NCBI GenBank assembly: GCA_963969345.1 | Contig: OZ017767.1 | Coordinates: forward strand, 3,252,739-3,316,738 | From: Turbatrix aceti | Lineage: Eukaryota; Nematoda; Chromadorea; Rhabditida; Panagrolaimidae | Direction: 5' to 3' | Length of the DNA: 64,000 nucleotides | In this document: positions 23,628 to 38,017 of the stretch, piece by piece | Position numbering within the stretch: the stretch's first letter is position 1 | Layout: each line of letters opens with the position of its first letter | Translations under genes and position numbers: made by a program | The notes under the pieces: generated by a model | What the model was told of the DNA's origin: nothing | The model's input: only the letters and a program-made list of their open reading frames with translations | The model's database searches: none

Positions 23628-24632
23628 ATGGACAACGGTAATCTCACAACAACTCCGCTTTCTGAAAATGATGCTGAATCAGAAGTGGAAATGATGTGGG
23701 ATAATTTTTCTGAATTCCAATTGCTATCACTTGATTTTATTGAGACGGTTATTAAATATATGGATTACGTCAACATGTTCTTTCTAACACTTTTGATTGT
23801 ATTTTTTGTATTCAACGTCATTCAGAACAAAAACCATATGCGAACTCCATTTTTTGTTATTTTCATCTTCGGCAATATATACTATTTTATACAGAATGTC
23901 ATTTCAGTGTTCAAGCATCACTTTGAAATTTCCTTTACCGTAGTGGATCGGGTCGAGAGCATAGCCCTATGGCACTACCCAATATTTACACACGCATGGA
24001 ATTTGGCTCTGGCATTCAACAGGTTTTCCGCGGTTGTTTTGTGGAGCTACATGGACAAGCTGTGGAACAAGAAAATGACCGGTGTCTGCCTGCTTTTTAT
24101 GGTGTTATACCCATTTTTGCTAAATGCTCCTGTTTTCAATTACTGGAAATGTCAGTGGTTTCTTGTACCGTGTAGTGTGGATTTCATGGTGCCAGGTAAC
24201 GTATACAGCAATTACAGCAAAATGGCATCCGGTATGGCCACTGCCTTGCTAGCCTGTGGACTTTGCATCTCCGTCGGGCTCACAAGTCGATGCAGTCAGA
24301 AACCAAACATTTCTGAAAAACAGAAAAAAATCGAGCACACTCTGCTTGTTCAAACGATTTTTCTTACCACTATTTTTGCATTCAAGATTTTAACAAACTT
24401 TGTGACATCCTTTTTTCATGATTTTTATTTGAAAATTTTATTTCTTTATATTTATATTGCTGGTGAAACTCTGTACATTTTATTTCTCTACGTCCCATTC
24501 CTGATCGCCAGGATGTGGCGACGCAAATTGTTCAAGTTCTACCGTCTACCGGAGTGCATGACTCCTGCCAATCCGAGCATCAAAGTAGGAATTCTTTCTG
24601 CATCACCCAGTAGTCGTCGGATTCAAGAATAA
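23628..24632 (+). CDS. Nematode serpentine chemoreceptor, srg-like, intronless
   Basis: This single-exon gene encodes 334 residues from ATG 23628, which has the context tcaaaATGG; an in-frame ATG at 23595 would add 11. Seven hydrophobic helices are visible. The segment ending TM3, AWNLALAFNRFSAVVLW followed by Y.DKLWNKK, matches the srg/srv signature, and the N-terminus carries an N-L-T sequon. The C-terminal tail is basic and serine-rich (SASPSSRRIQE). Unlike its neighbour at 18958-19985 it has no intron, which could mean origin by retroposition or intron loss. It is a likely chemosensory receptor of unknown ligand. Confidence 0.8.
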   Translation: MDNGNLTTTPLSENDAESEVEMMWDNFSEFQLLSLDFIETVIKYMDYVNMFFLTLLIVFFVFNVIQNKNHMRTPFFVIFIFGNIYYFIQNVISVFKHHFEISFTVVDRVESIALWHYPIFTHAWNLALAFNRFSAVVLWSYMDKLWNKKMTGVCLLFMVLYPFLLNAPVFNYWKCQWFLVPCSVDFMVPGNVYSNYSKMASGMATALLACGLCISVGLTSRCSQKPNISEKQKKIEHTLLVQTIFLTTIFAFKILTNFVTSFFHDFYLKILFLYIYIAGETLYILFLYVPFLIARMWRRKLFKFYRLPECMTPANPSIKVGILSASPSSRRIQE

Positions 24633-24767
24633 ATCGCAGTTCATCGACGACACACACACTTCTGTGAGCCTCGTCCTGCACGGATTATGGCATTGTTTCA
24701 GAATCGGTTTTGCATTTTAAGTTTCTCCAATTTTTGACATGTCAGCATATACTTTACTTCAAAATTA

Positions 24768-25522
24768 TCAAACCAGCATGAAAAATACAAGAAAACAAAA
24801 GGCGAACACAAATTTAGAAATGAGAATTGGTTCAACAGCATCCACGTAGTTTTCTTCACCATACTCTTCCTGTGCAGGTTCCGTAATCAGTACCGCTGGT
24901 TCAGTCGGGCCGCCTTTTTTCGTTGTATAACTCGGGAGTTCGCATATAATGCCGTCTACTACAAATGTCTTCGTAACGACTAACCCCTTACTCCCTACTG
25001 AAACAAAAAAAAATTATTACATTGATTTGAGTTATTTTGATATCATAAAATAGCAAAAAAAATAAATCATACCAATCAGGAGTGTACTATTTGGTTCGGC
25101 TGGACCTAAAGTAAATTGTATATCATAAACGGGTTTTTTCCCGTAGTCGACCAGCTGTGAATTTTCGTCCACGCGATATCCAATGAAATAATGTTTATCA
25201 GGTTCACCACACAATTCTAAAAAATCAATTCAATCCATTTTAAAAAAACAATTTTAAAAAACCCACTCATGAAATCGATTTCACTGTCTTCCTGCGGCAT
25301 TGCTGGATAAGAATCGGTGTCCTCAGTTTTGCAATTACCCAAAGCGTGACTATGACTAATTTCCGTTCTATTAATCGCTTTGTAGCATTTCGTGACGCCA
25401 TTCATTTCATAGATACTCCATGTTTCAGGGCATTCCTTGGGATCTCCTGGGGGGGGTTCAAATGCCATGCCTCTTGAAACAACCAGAAAAAGCAAGATGA
25501 ACGGAATGGACGAAGAACGCAT
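24768..25522 (-). CDS. C-type-lectin-like surface protein
   Basis: Three exons (25522-25267, 25216-25073, 24997-24768) join in phase to 209 residues. The chosen start MRSSS gives a clean signal peptide (IPFILLFLVVS); an in-frame ATG at 25570 would add 16 residues ahead of it. The body fits a compact C-type-lectin-like domain: ECPETW near the N-end, TKCYK, then S.ALGNC, a P-x-ED-SEIDF segment, CGE....YFIGY, and a late cysteine in GIICEL. The classic WIGL and WND calcium motifs are absent, so sugar binding is uncertain. The protein ends in a hydrophobic stretch after ILISKF, suitable for a GPI signal or C-terminal anchor. The gene is tail-to-tail with the srg-like receptor, 135 bases apart. Confidence 0.65.
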
Positions 25523-25570
25523 TCTACCGACGTGAGGCGAAGACGGAGAAATGAAGTCGGCGTCGGGCAT

Positions 25571-26862
25571 TTTATTTTCTTTTATATATTCTTTTATATG
25601 GACGATTCAAATTTCTTTGAGAGAGAAGAAAAATTTGCATATTGATTTAATTTTTGTTGCGAACTTGAAAAAAATTTTATCAGAAATTTTTAGTGTTGAA
25701 AATTCATGATCTGACCACTAGGGTTTACAGTACTTCCTGTCGACTTCGCCAATGAGAAAAAAAGTCGGGGCGGGGTGGTTTGCAATGCATTCAAAAAATC
25801 CGATGTCCGAATACAAAAAATCCTACACTTGCCTTTCCATTCGACCTGTCTCGGTCATCTGTGCATTTTGCAGCCCGCCTCGACCTTCACTCCAAATTTT
25901 TTTCTGGCTTACCTTCAGCACTTACCGGCCGTGACTGTTGTCCCCTGGTCGACAGGCTAAAGGTTCTCTCCTAACATCAACATTGGGTCGCCTCGGTACC
26001 AGTCTACACCTGTACCTGTACAGCGATTGCCATCTCGTCAACCGCGTCAATCACCTAGCCTGAATTACACGATTTCGATCTCGATTATCCAAATGACATC
26101 AAAAAACCAGGTTTATAGTTGTCGACAAAATGTTCACTGCAAATATGTTTTGTGCGAAAAAATATATCATTGGCACAAAAAAATCGTAGGCTGACTGATG
26201 GAAGCGGAGGACGGCTGGATATTGTTGATCGCGTTGATTGAAATTAAATATAAAAGTTGGTGGTTAGAAGATTTCAACGCTCGGAAAAGGCGGAGTCCGA
26301 AGGCTAAAACTAATGACCAAAATTTTGATTAGCACTTCAGAAAAAAAAATTTGGGCCCAACGAAAAAAAATGTGCGGTACTAAAAATATTTGAAAAATAA
26401 ATACAACCACGACCACAAACTCGTCGCAGCTCATGTCAATGCCAAAAAAAAACAAGCAGTGTGCCAGCCCCGTGGTGGAATGTATTATAAATGTACAACG
26501 TTTATGCATGCCATCGTGCAATATGTTAAAAATGTGAAACAAACAAAAATAAACATGGTTGAACGGTACAGCGAAGGAAAAGGAAAAAAAAGAGTGAGTA
26601 CAAATTTCTTTTTTAAATTACAGCGGGGATTTCATTCTGGAAAAAAAATTTTAAAATTATGTATTGTATTTAAAATTTCGCAAACGGGGTACACTGAATG
26701 AATTGCTGTGGTAACGGGTTGATTGATGTGTTTGTTTGTTCGTTGGTTAGTCGAAGTCGAAATCGCAGACGAAGAAGAAGGCGGTGATCGGTGATCGTTT
26801 CTCGTATGGGTGTGTGTGTGTGTGTGTGGGTGGGTGGGGAAAAAAAGCAAGCTCAGAATAGG
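25571..26862. other. Intergenic, no gene seen
   Basis: About 1.3 kb between the lectin-like gene and the 3' end of kinesin light chain. The overlapping frames at 25750-25970 lie in three phases at once and have no family similarity. The portion near 26863 should be the kinesin light chain 3' UTR. A GT repeat is annotated separately. Confidence 0.5.
26808..26829. repeat. (GT)n microsatellite
   Basis: About nine to ten GT units are followed by GGGT units, just beyond the kinesin light chain stop codon, in what should be its 3' UTR. Confidence 0.85.
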
Positions 26863-30792
<3,930 letters not shown>

Positions 30793-32214
30793 GTTGTCGT
30801 GCAGAGCATCTGGGGTTGTTTTTGTTGATGTTGACCACTAAATATTTGCTACAATCTAGAAATCGGCAGCAGTGGACACCGACCACTCGAAGCTCCCTGT
30901 AATTTATTCTTGAAGCCAAAATCCAAAATCTCCCCACTCGAGTTATTGTTAGAAACACGGGAGACACTTCTAAACTGGGCTAAACCGACGAAGGATGAAT
31001 AAATTATTATTTCCGGGCTCCATAGCACGGCGCGCATAAATTTGTACTTGAAAATTTTAAAATTGTGCCAAAGACAATACAAAAAGCCAAGCCGCTTTGC
31101 TTTCAGCGAATTTTGCACGGATAAGCTCTGTGCAAAGTCTGCATAATCAAAGGCTTACAAGAGTAACACTTTTCGAAATGGCATTACTCATTGGCGACCA
31201 TTCACGCGACGACAAAGTGCAAATGTTCCTCACTCAGCGAGAGGCGTTCGTTTTTGCGTTTCTAATGCCTATTGTTCGGATATTTATGTGCCAAAAAATA
31301 AAAATACATTAGAAACAAACTCAAGCTTGAGTGAATGAATGAATTTTAAAGGAAAAAGTAGTACTCAAATAATGCAGCGCTGGGTTAGTTGGGTATCGAG
31401 TAGCTCAAGTTTTCTTTTCCACGACCGCAAAAAGGGGTAAAAAGGAGTAAAAATGCTGGGGAACAGCTGCTGCTTGGATGGAGGAGATGTCATTCGGCAT
31501 TGCAATCCATCCAGGCGCAGAAAATAAAACATATAATAGATACATCAATTATATAATATTTTTGAGAAGAAAAATAAAAAATCACAAGACCCCAAAAAAT
31601 TTTTTTTAGGAAGAAGAAAAACAACAAATGACCCCGTGATTCTTTTGCTTGCAAGTTGGAAGCATGCCGCCCCCAACTTAGCGCATACGAACAAACGAGA
31701 GTCAATAAAGACGACACCAAGATGCAAGATGAGATGTCGTCGTCGTCCAATTTAAACATGCGCATGAACATGAACATGATGCACATGCTGGCAGCCGGCA
31801 GGGCAGGCGGAGGAGCAGTTCAACCTAAATGGCTGGTAATTTTCCCCGCCATGGGCCGGCTCAATTCAAAAGGCCGGCCCATGCCGCCTCCCTGCCCAAG
31901 AAAGAATCGGTCGCCACATGCGACTCGACTCCCTTGTCACTCATTCGTTTGTTTCCCCCCGCTTTCCAGACGGTCCAAATAGTAGCAGAGGAGCCTCATC
32001 TTCCCTCGCATGGGCACGCCCTCGATGCCGCAGGCAGGCGGTCGCAAAATATTTAGTAAGGGTCAAATTAAATTTGTAAAAGGCTCGAAAATTCTCCCTT
32101 CACCCAATGTTCCAAAAAATGCCCAAAAATTTCAAAAAAAAGCGTGTATAATACTTTTTACCATCAAAATCAAAACCAAAAAAAAACACAACAGAAAGAA
32201 TCAAACCAAACCCA
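30793..32214. other. Intergenic, no gene seen
   Basis: About 1.4 kb covering the presumed kinesin light chain promoter and the SKP1-like gene 3' flank. Open frames are short and biased. A perfect inverted repeat at 31850-31883 is listed separately. Confidence 0.5.
31850..31883. other. GC-rich perfect inverted repeat, 11-bp arms
   Basis: The arms CATGGGCCGGC (31850-31860) and GCCGGCCCATG (31873-31883) are perfect reverse complements around a 12-base loop. It stands in an otherwise unremarkable spacer, about 1.06 kb upstream of the first kinesin light chain coding exon. It could fold as a strong hairpin or be a paired protein-binding site. Confidence 0.55.
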
Positions 32215-33495
32215 CTATTTGGCGATAAAATAATCCGCCATCTCGTTGGTTGTAGTGCCCATTTGCGAGCAGATAAACAGATTGATGTTCCGATTGAGCA
32301 GGTGGATTTCGAGATCCTTTGAAGCCTAAAAATTAATCTTATACACAGGAAATAAAAAAATCAGAAAAACGCACCTTCAACAACTGAAAAAGGTTATACT
32401 TGACGAGATCCTTGAAGAAATCGTAGTCCCGAGGGTCGATATCGCTCGTCAGTTGCTTTTTCGGGTTCAAAGGTCGGCGGTCGTTCGTCTGAAGTTCAGA
32501 AATGTGCTTCATGAGTTCCCGGATGTTGTCCTTTGCAGAAGTGTGGGTCGACGCGCATTCCTTCAGCGATGCGAACTTGGCAACAGGATCGTCAGGAAAA
32601 GGCGGCAGTTCGACCTCGCAGGCGTCGAGTGCCGTTCGGTTGTCGCGAAATTGCTCGGCGAGTCGCGTGAGACCGGGAGTCAGGCTGAGGTTGCGCTCGA
32701 AGTCCGTGAGACCCTTGCGAAAGTTGGCAACGACGTCATTGACCTGGCGAATCTTACCCTCGATGTCTGGATCCTCAGATGTCATGACATATTCCAAAAA
32801 GGACTGTCTTTGTTCTTGTTGGGCAGAACCTACAAAAAACGCATTTTTTCAATTTAGGCTTCAAAAAAATCATTTTTTTTCAATTTAGGCCTCAAAAAAC
32901 ATTTTTTCCAATTTAGGCCACAAAATCCAACTCACATTTGAGCTCATGCTCCCGGATAACCTCGTCCATGAAGTTCTCATACACATAGTCACCAGCCTCG
33001 TCCTTTGTCAGCGACATCAAAATCTCCCCATTGTAATGGGCATCGGATTTGGGAAAACTGACAGCCGAAAGTTGTTCGTCGCAATGCAGCATTGGAGTAT
33101 CACTGTCGCTTATGGCACGACCATTGGATTCTTCGGCCTCACGCACGGCATGCTGTTTGAGAATCAGAGAAACATCCAGGTCCTTAGGCAGCAGAGAGAT
33201 GACGCGCTCTTTCAGGGGTTGATCGTTTCTATGCATTTCCAGCCAGGAAATGACATTCTTGAGTGTTTCGGTTGAAACAGAAGTCAGGAAAATCGGATCG
33301 GCTTCCTGTTCGACGACACCATCGCGGATGCCTGGATGCTCTGGAAAAAAACAACAAAAATGTTACCTATAATGAGAAAAAAAAGTGCTTACGTTCGATT
33401 TTCTTGCTGACATACACCGAATGATGCCATAAATCGATAGGTACGTTAACGGCCAGATTTTCGCGGGTGATGACATCGATGCTGTTGTTGTACAT
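32215..33495 (-). CDS. SKP1-like protein with large internal insertion
   Basis: Four exons (33495-33393, 33340-32936, 32829-32375, 32325-32215) join in phase to 357 residues. Residues ~5-76 align with the BTB/POZ half of SKP1: an initial strand SIDVIT, a V-x-x-x-I...SV helix start, then FLTSV.TETLKNVISWLEMHRND, matching the family's L.NV....L.KVI.W...H..D. Residues ~301-357 align with the SKP1 dimerisation helices: YDFFKDL....LFQLLKAS..LEI.LL..., then MGTTTNEMADYF in place of KGKTPEEIRKTF. In ordinary SKP1 these halves are separated by a short acidic linker; here ~224 residues of unfamiliar, helix-prone sequence intervene. The protein stops where SKP1 continues into its F-box-binding helices. 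I infer a diverged SKP1/skr paralog that may no longer bind F-box proteins. Identity rests on pattern matching only. Confidence 0.65.
32840..32928 (-). repeat. Three tandem ~35-bp units in SKP1-like intron 2
   Basis: On the minus strand three successive units each carry GCCTAAATTG (or AAGCCTAAATTG) followed by an A-run and TG. CTAAAT resembles a branch-point sequence, so the intron contains three copies of its candidate branch site. The intron is 32935-32830. Confidence 0.65.
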
Positions 33496-33856
33496 CGTAG
33501 AGAACAACAAAAAAGTACAATATGAGGCAAGAAAAAAAAGAAGACGAAGAAATCAAAAAAAGTAGAAAACTGATCACAAAAAGAAACGATTGCAAAAATC
33601 GCGTCGAGAACCTCAACTACAAACGTAACAATTTTGCAGCATGAATACCGTAATTTTGTAATATACGTTTACGATTATTTTTATTTTCGTTCCAAAATGT
33701 TTTACGTCTTTTTCTGGTTTCCATTTTGTTTTTTACTCATCCCAGTTTGTTTTTTTTCGAATGATGTTTTATTTCGAAGCCATGGAACAAAATACGACTA
33801 GATAAAGTTGATAATGCATGAAACTCACTTGCGCAAAAAATAACAAAAATGACTAA
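33496..33856. other. Spacer between DONSON and SKP1-like gene
   Basis: 361 AT-rich bases, T-rich on the plus strand, with no ORF. The two genes share a strand. The spacing is larger than usual for a nematode operon (about 100 bases), so co-transcription is possible but not favoured. Confidence 0.5.
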
Positions 33857-36488
33857 TCAAACTTTAAAAACATTTTGGGTAAAATCAAATTCCATTTCTG
33901 AGTGATTAGAGTAAATTGCAGGGTCGATGGCTTCGTTTAGGCCGACATAGGGTTGACGCCCGACAACCGTGACGTTCAGTTGATTGTTCTTCGTCGCCAT
34001 CTGGGGCATGCTTCGGAGCACAGAGACAACTGCTTCGGGGACGTGACTGAGAATAGGACCGCCATCGAGTTCGAGGATGTATTCAAGCTTCCCGCCTCTG
34101 TTGTGTCGCTTGATTATGTGTGATGTTATCTGAAAGTGTCCATCTTGCATTTATTCTGCGAGATGGCATTGAAGATAGGAAAACTCCAAACTCACACTGA
34201 GTCGCTTGAGGGAAGCATTGAGGAATGGCCGGACGGCAATGAGACTCGGAGGAAGCCCGCCCTGGAGGCCAGTTGTCGATCTGAACTCCTTAGAACTCGA
34301 GATGAGGTTGAAGAGAGCGTGGATGCTGCCGGGGCACGTGATCACGAGGGTGGACTTGGCGGCTTCGTTGCCTTCGAGCGACATGTTGTGCTCCTCGACG
34401 TCGTCGTAGGCGGTGTTAGACAGCGTGCTGTGGAGCGAGAGATCCGAAATCGTTGCGCTAAAAAAATATCGTAACCGCTTATTTATCTTTTTTTGCCGAT
34501 CCAAAAATTTAGTTTTTCTTGTTTTTGGAGCAAAAAATGTTTTCGCTTCGAGAACCGCGCTTATTTATCGTAATTTATACTTTCATACTTTTTACAGTAT
34601 TTTTAACGTTTTTGACTTGTATTTTACCCCAAAAATCCTAATTTCCCTTCCCCAGCCAAAAAAACCCAACTCACTATTTCCTGAATCCCAGTGTGGATCT
34701 CGGCGAGATGCCAATCTGCTTGAGCCAAGTATCGTGATCGTCGACTGTCGGCGCCTCGAATACGTCATCGTCGTCATTTTCCTTGTCGTCGTCCGCGTTC
34801 TCCTCCAGATCAACTTTTTCAGTCTCAGGTGACGACTCGGGCACTTTTCTGACCAGCGGGCATGTAAAATCGATGCCCTCCTCCGTGAGCAGCTGTCGGA
34901 GCCCGGAAGTCGTCGGCGTGATCACCACCCGGTGCTTGGGCTGCCCGGACAACGCCCAGAGGGTCTCGTCTCCACAGTTGGCAGCCGATCCATCGGTTGT
35001 GGTTGTCGTGTCGAGAGAAGTGTTGAGCGAGAGATGTTTTGTGAAGTAGAAAGTCGTATTGTGCGCGAAAACGAAAAAAGAGTCGATGGAATGCCGGCGC
35101 CAGTCCATAAACAGTGTTTCGAAGGTGATTTTCCATTCCGCGGATAGTCCGTCGCAGAATTGACTTCCAATCTGCTGGAGACTCTTGAGACCGATCTGAG
35201 GCCTCACCTGGAGGTCAAATCGCGGGAAAATAGGAAGCTTGAAAGCGGAGATATTCGGATAAGCATAGTAGTGCGCCAGGCTTCCGAGCTGAGCCATGGG
35301 GGATTTCAGACCGTTGAAGGGTCCAGGACGCTCGAAGTTGGCGGTCCGGACTGTTTCTCGAGCCGCGACCTCATCTTCCCGGGAAAATATCACAGGAGTC
35401 GCAGAAGACACGACTCCGTGGCGAATCCATGGAAAAGGGACGAGGGAAGAGATTCTCAGCCTGAGGCCGGGTCTCAGGTCGAGTGGCATGTCGTGGAGCG
35501 TCTTTTTGACCGGTTCCGGGGCCTTCAAACGAGAAGCCGGCGACGAAGAAGTCCGGATTTCAGCGAAAAGACTGGAAAAATCGACTGGAGGCCGGAAATT
35601 CTGCTGGGACTAAAAAAATAAAAAAAGCAATCAAAATCCATTTTTTATAACATTTTTGGTCATTATTTTGTTACTTTTCGTTTTCTGAATTTTGCGAGTA
35701 ACATTTTTTCAACCCTATTTTATTACTTTAGGTGCGCTGAATAACATTCGAACTTCACTATTTAGTTCCTTTTGGTGACCCAAAGTTTTCGAGTAATATG
35801 TTTTGGTTCCTATTATGTTACTTCAGGTACGCTGAATAACAATTTGTCGTTACTATTTTGTTACTTTTCGTTTTCTAAATTATCTGAGTAACATGTTTTG
35901 GTTCTTATTATGTTACTTCGAAATTATGTAACATGTTCTTATTATGAATAACATCGAAATTTCGCAATTCTGTTACTTTTGGTTATTTTTTTTTCCGACT
36001 CACATCAGAATTCAAATTAAGCACCCTTTGGCTCCGGGAACTTTTTGGTGACTCAAAAAACGCCACACTCGACTTTTCCGAAGACCGCAGAAGCTTCTTC
36101 GGCGACGGACTCCCGATTTTCTGCCGCTTGCTGGGTGTACATCGCTTCTGAAAAAAAACCTCTTCAAAAAAACGCCGTAAAAAAATTCTCACAGTGAAAG
36201 GATTCGCGTGCGGCTTGCGAGGAGACTTGCCAGGGCTCTTGGTGCCAGCAATCTTGGCAGGACTCCTGCCAGCCTTCGCAGGGCTCTTGGAAGTCGTGCT
36301 TGAGCTTGGAAGCGCTGAGCTGCTCTGTGCTCTGTTGTTGTCAAACGCACGACTGAAAAAAAAGTAAAAAAATTAAAGTCATCAGGAATCAAAGCAAAAA
36401 CGAACCTCGCATTTCGCTTCAGCCGGAATCGCTTGCCGACGTCCGCGGGATTGACCCATGCAGGTGACGGATTCTTTGTGTGCACCAT
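33857..36488 (-). CDS. DONSON: DONSON (downstream neighbour of SON) replication factor
   Basis: DONSON is needed for CMG helicase assembly and replication-fork stability in the nucleus. Six exons (36488-36406, 36352-36193, 36147-36004, 35609-34675, 34457-34196, 34129-33857) join in phase to 618 residues. The N-terminal third is basic and rich in SP/KSP motifs, as expected for a cell-cycle-regulated nuclear protein. Diagnostic segments are TPTTSGLRQLLTEEGIDF and, further on, WLKQIGIS, then HALFNLISSSK....TTG.QGGLPPSLI, which match vertebrate DONSON closely. An acidic stretch (DDDKENDDDDVF) lies between them. Intron 3 (394 nt) contains a fold-back element. The junction into the last exon has an alternative acceptor 36 bases upstream. 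E2F-type sites sit just upstream of the start. Confidence 0.9.
35650..35978. repeat. Fold-back element copy 4 (DONSON intron 3)
   Basis: Only the right-hand orientation is present: repeated TTTTGTTACTTTTCGTTTTCTGA, GAGTAACAT and GCTGAATAACAT blocks, without a central palindrome. It is an incomplete copy inside DONSON intron 3 (36003-35610). Confidence 0.8.
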
Positions 36489-36519
36489 CGAGTTATCTGG
36501 CACGGCGCGGTGGTGAGAG

Positions 36520-36604
36520 AAAAGCGCGAAAATGGCCGACGATTGTCTGGTGCGGAGACAATTGAATGAATCGGATCTCGACTTTCCCGCCAAATTTTGC
36601 GCCA
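36520..36604 (-). promoter_or_regulatory. E2F-type site cluster upstream of DONSON
   Basis: On the minus strand, 36594-36583 reads TTTGGCGGGAAA, a full E2F consensus. 36532-36520 reads TTTTCGCGCTTTT, a second E2F-type site. 36602-36595 reads GGCGCAAAA-like sequence, a third weaker match. They lie 32-116 bases upstream of the DONSON ATG. E2F/DP factors drive S-phase genes in animals including Caenorhabditis, so this fits a replication gene. Binding is inferred from sequence only. Confidence 0.6.
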
Positions 36605-36860
36605 GAAAATGTGTCTGCGCGCATGCTGCGGGCAAGTTACTTTTTTTTACGATCCTTTTTCGTTTTCAACGTTACTTTTTTCTACTGCTTCAATTTTTTA
36701 CGCTATTTTTTCTTTTGTTTCAAAACATTTTTTACGATATTTTTTTTCTTTTGGTTTCTAAATTTTTACGATACTTTTTTTCCTCTTTGCAAGACCTTTT
36801 TTTACGGTACGATTCTTTTTTTATTTTTCCAACTCTAAAAAAAAGCCTAACAAAGTGCAA

Positions 36861-38017
36861 CTAAAGAGCATGGGTATTGAACATCGGTATCGTATACGTT
36901 TCGTAGGCAAACTTCTCGACATGACTCGTATCGTTGTAGCATCCGATGTAGTCGATCTCCAGGTTGAATTCCCCATCCATGCGATCCATGAGCACGACCG
37001 ATATCGAGCTGATCTCATTGCGTGGAATCGGCTTCTGGTTGTCCTGAATGCGGCCGCCGACGGTGTGGAGGAAGCGGGAGAAGGGGATCTTCTCGTACTG
37101 CCAGTACGGACCGCCATGGGTGTGGAGTGGATACGAATACGCGTCGCCCCAGGAAAGATCTATGGCTCCCGGTGTGTAGAGCATCACTTTGTACGATCTG
37201 CCATCGCCTCGGCACTAAAATGAGAAAATTATAAAATCCAGGCATAAAAATATAAAAAAACGTACTTTTATGAGCAAATGCGAATAATTGCTGAACCACC
37301 AGAGCTTTTTCTTGCGCCTAAACGCGAGATGATCCTCGGTTTTCATGGACGCCCATCCAGCACGGGTCGTTTTGCCGTCGCGGACGATCTCAGTGTTGAG
37401 GTTGCCCCGGAAAAGTGCCGTTCCGCGCTCAGACCTGACGAGTTCGACTTTAGAATAGCCCTGGCCCCAGTCCGAGTCACAGCCGGTGTGCCAGACGTCG
37501 AGGCTGTTGTCTGCCTTGAAGTCGTACTGGATCATGGCTTCGTTGTGCTTCAGTTCCTCCCAATGGGCGAAAAAGTCGGGTTTTTCCAAAACATACTCAA
37601 AAGTATCTTCTATCTCGCTTTTCAGCAGCTGAAAAGATCCAAAATGCCTTAATTTTGCATTCCAGCCAAAAAACCAACCTTCAACTGCTGTTTTGACTTT
37701 TCTGGAACAACTTTCAGAATTTCGCCAACCGTGGATTCTATTTTGAAGTCGTCTTCGAGTTTTTTGTTCGGGTAGTTCCAATTCATCGGTTCCTGTGACC
37801 TGCCGCCGAGGATGCTCTTCTGAATGTCCGGGAGAGAGATTTTGAATTTCTGGCCGGTATCGATGACTTCTCGCTGCTTGGATCTGTCCGGTGGGAGAAC
37901 GTCCACCTTCGGCGGCGATTTCTCCTCGTTCGGCTTCGCGGATGAGAGTCTCGCCCTCGCAATCCATTTGCCAGGAGATACAAGCGTTGGGGCTATCCTT
38001 GAACAGGACGGGATCAT
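36861..38017 (-). CDS. NDUFAF1: NDUFAF1 / CIA30 complex I assembly factor
   Basis: NDUFAF1 is a mitochondrial chaperone in the MCIA complex that assembles respiratory complex I. Three exons (38017-37679, 37628-37266, 37214-36861; introns 50 and 51 nt) give 351 residues. The N-terminus MIPSCSRIAPTLV...KWIARARLSS is basic and hydroxylated with no acidic residues, fitting a mitochondrial presequence. The C-terminal CIA30 domain is clear: LDVWHTGCDSDWGQGYS, FRGNLNTE, RGDGRSYKVMLY, GGPYWQYEKIPFSRFL, GRIQDNQ, and LEIDYIGCYND. Length is close to the human protein (327). It precedes DONSON on the same strand by 372 bases. Identity is secure. Confidence 0.94.
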
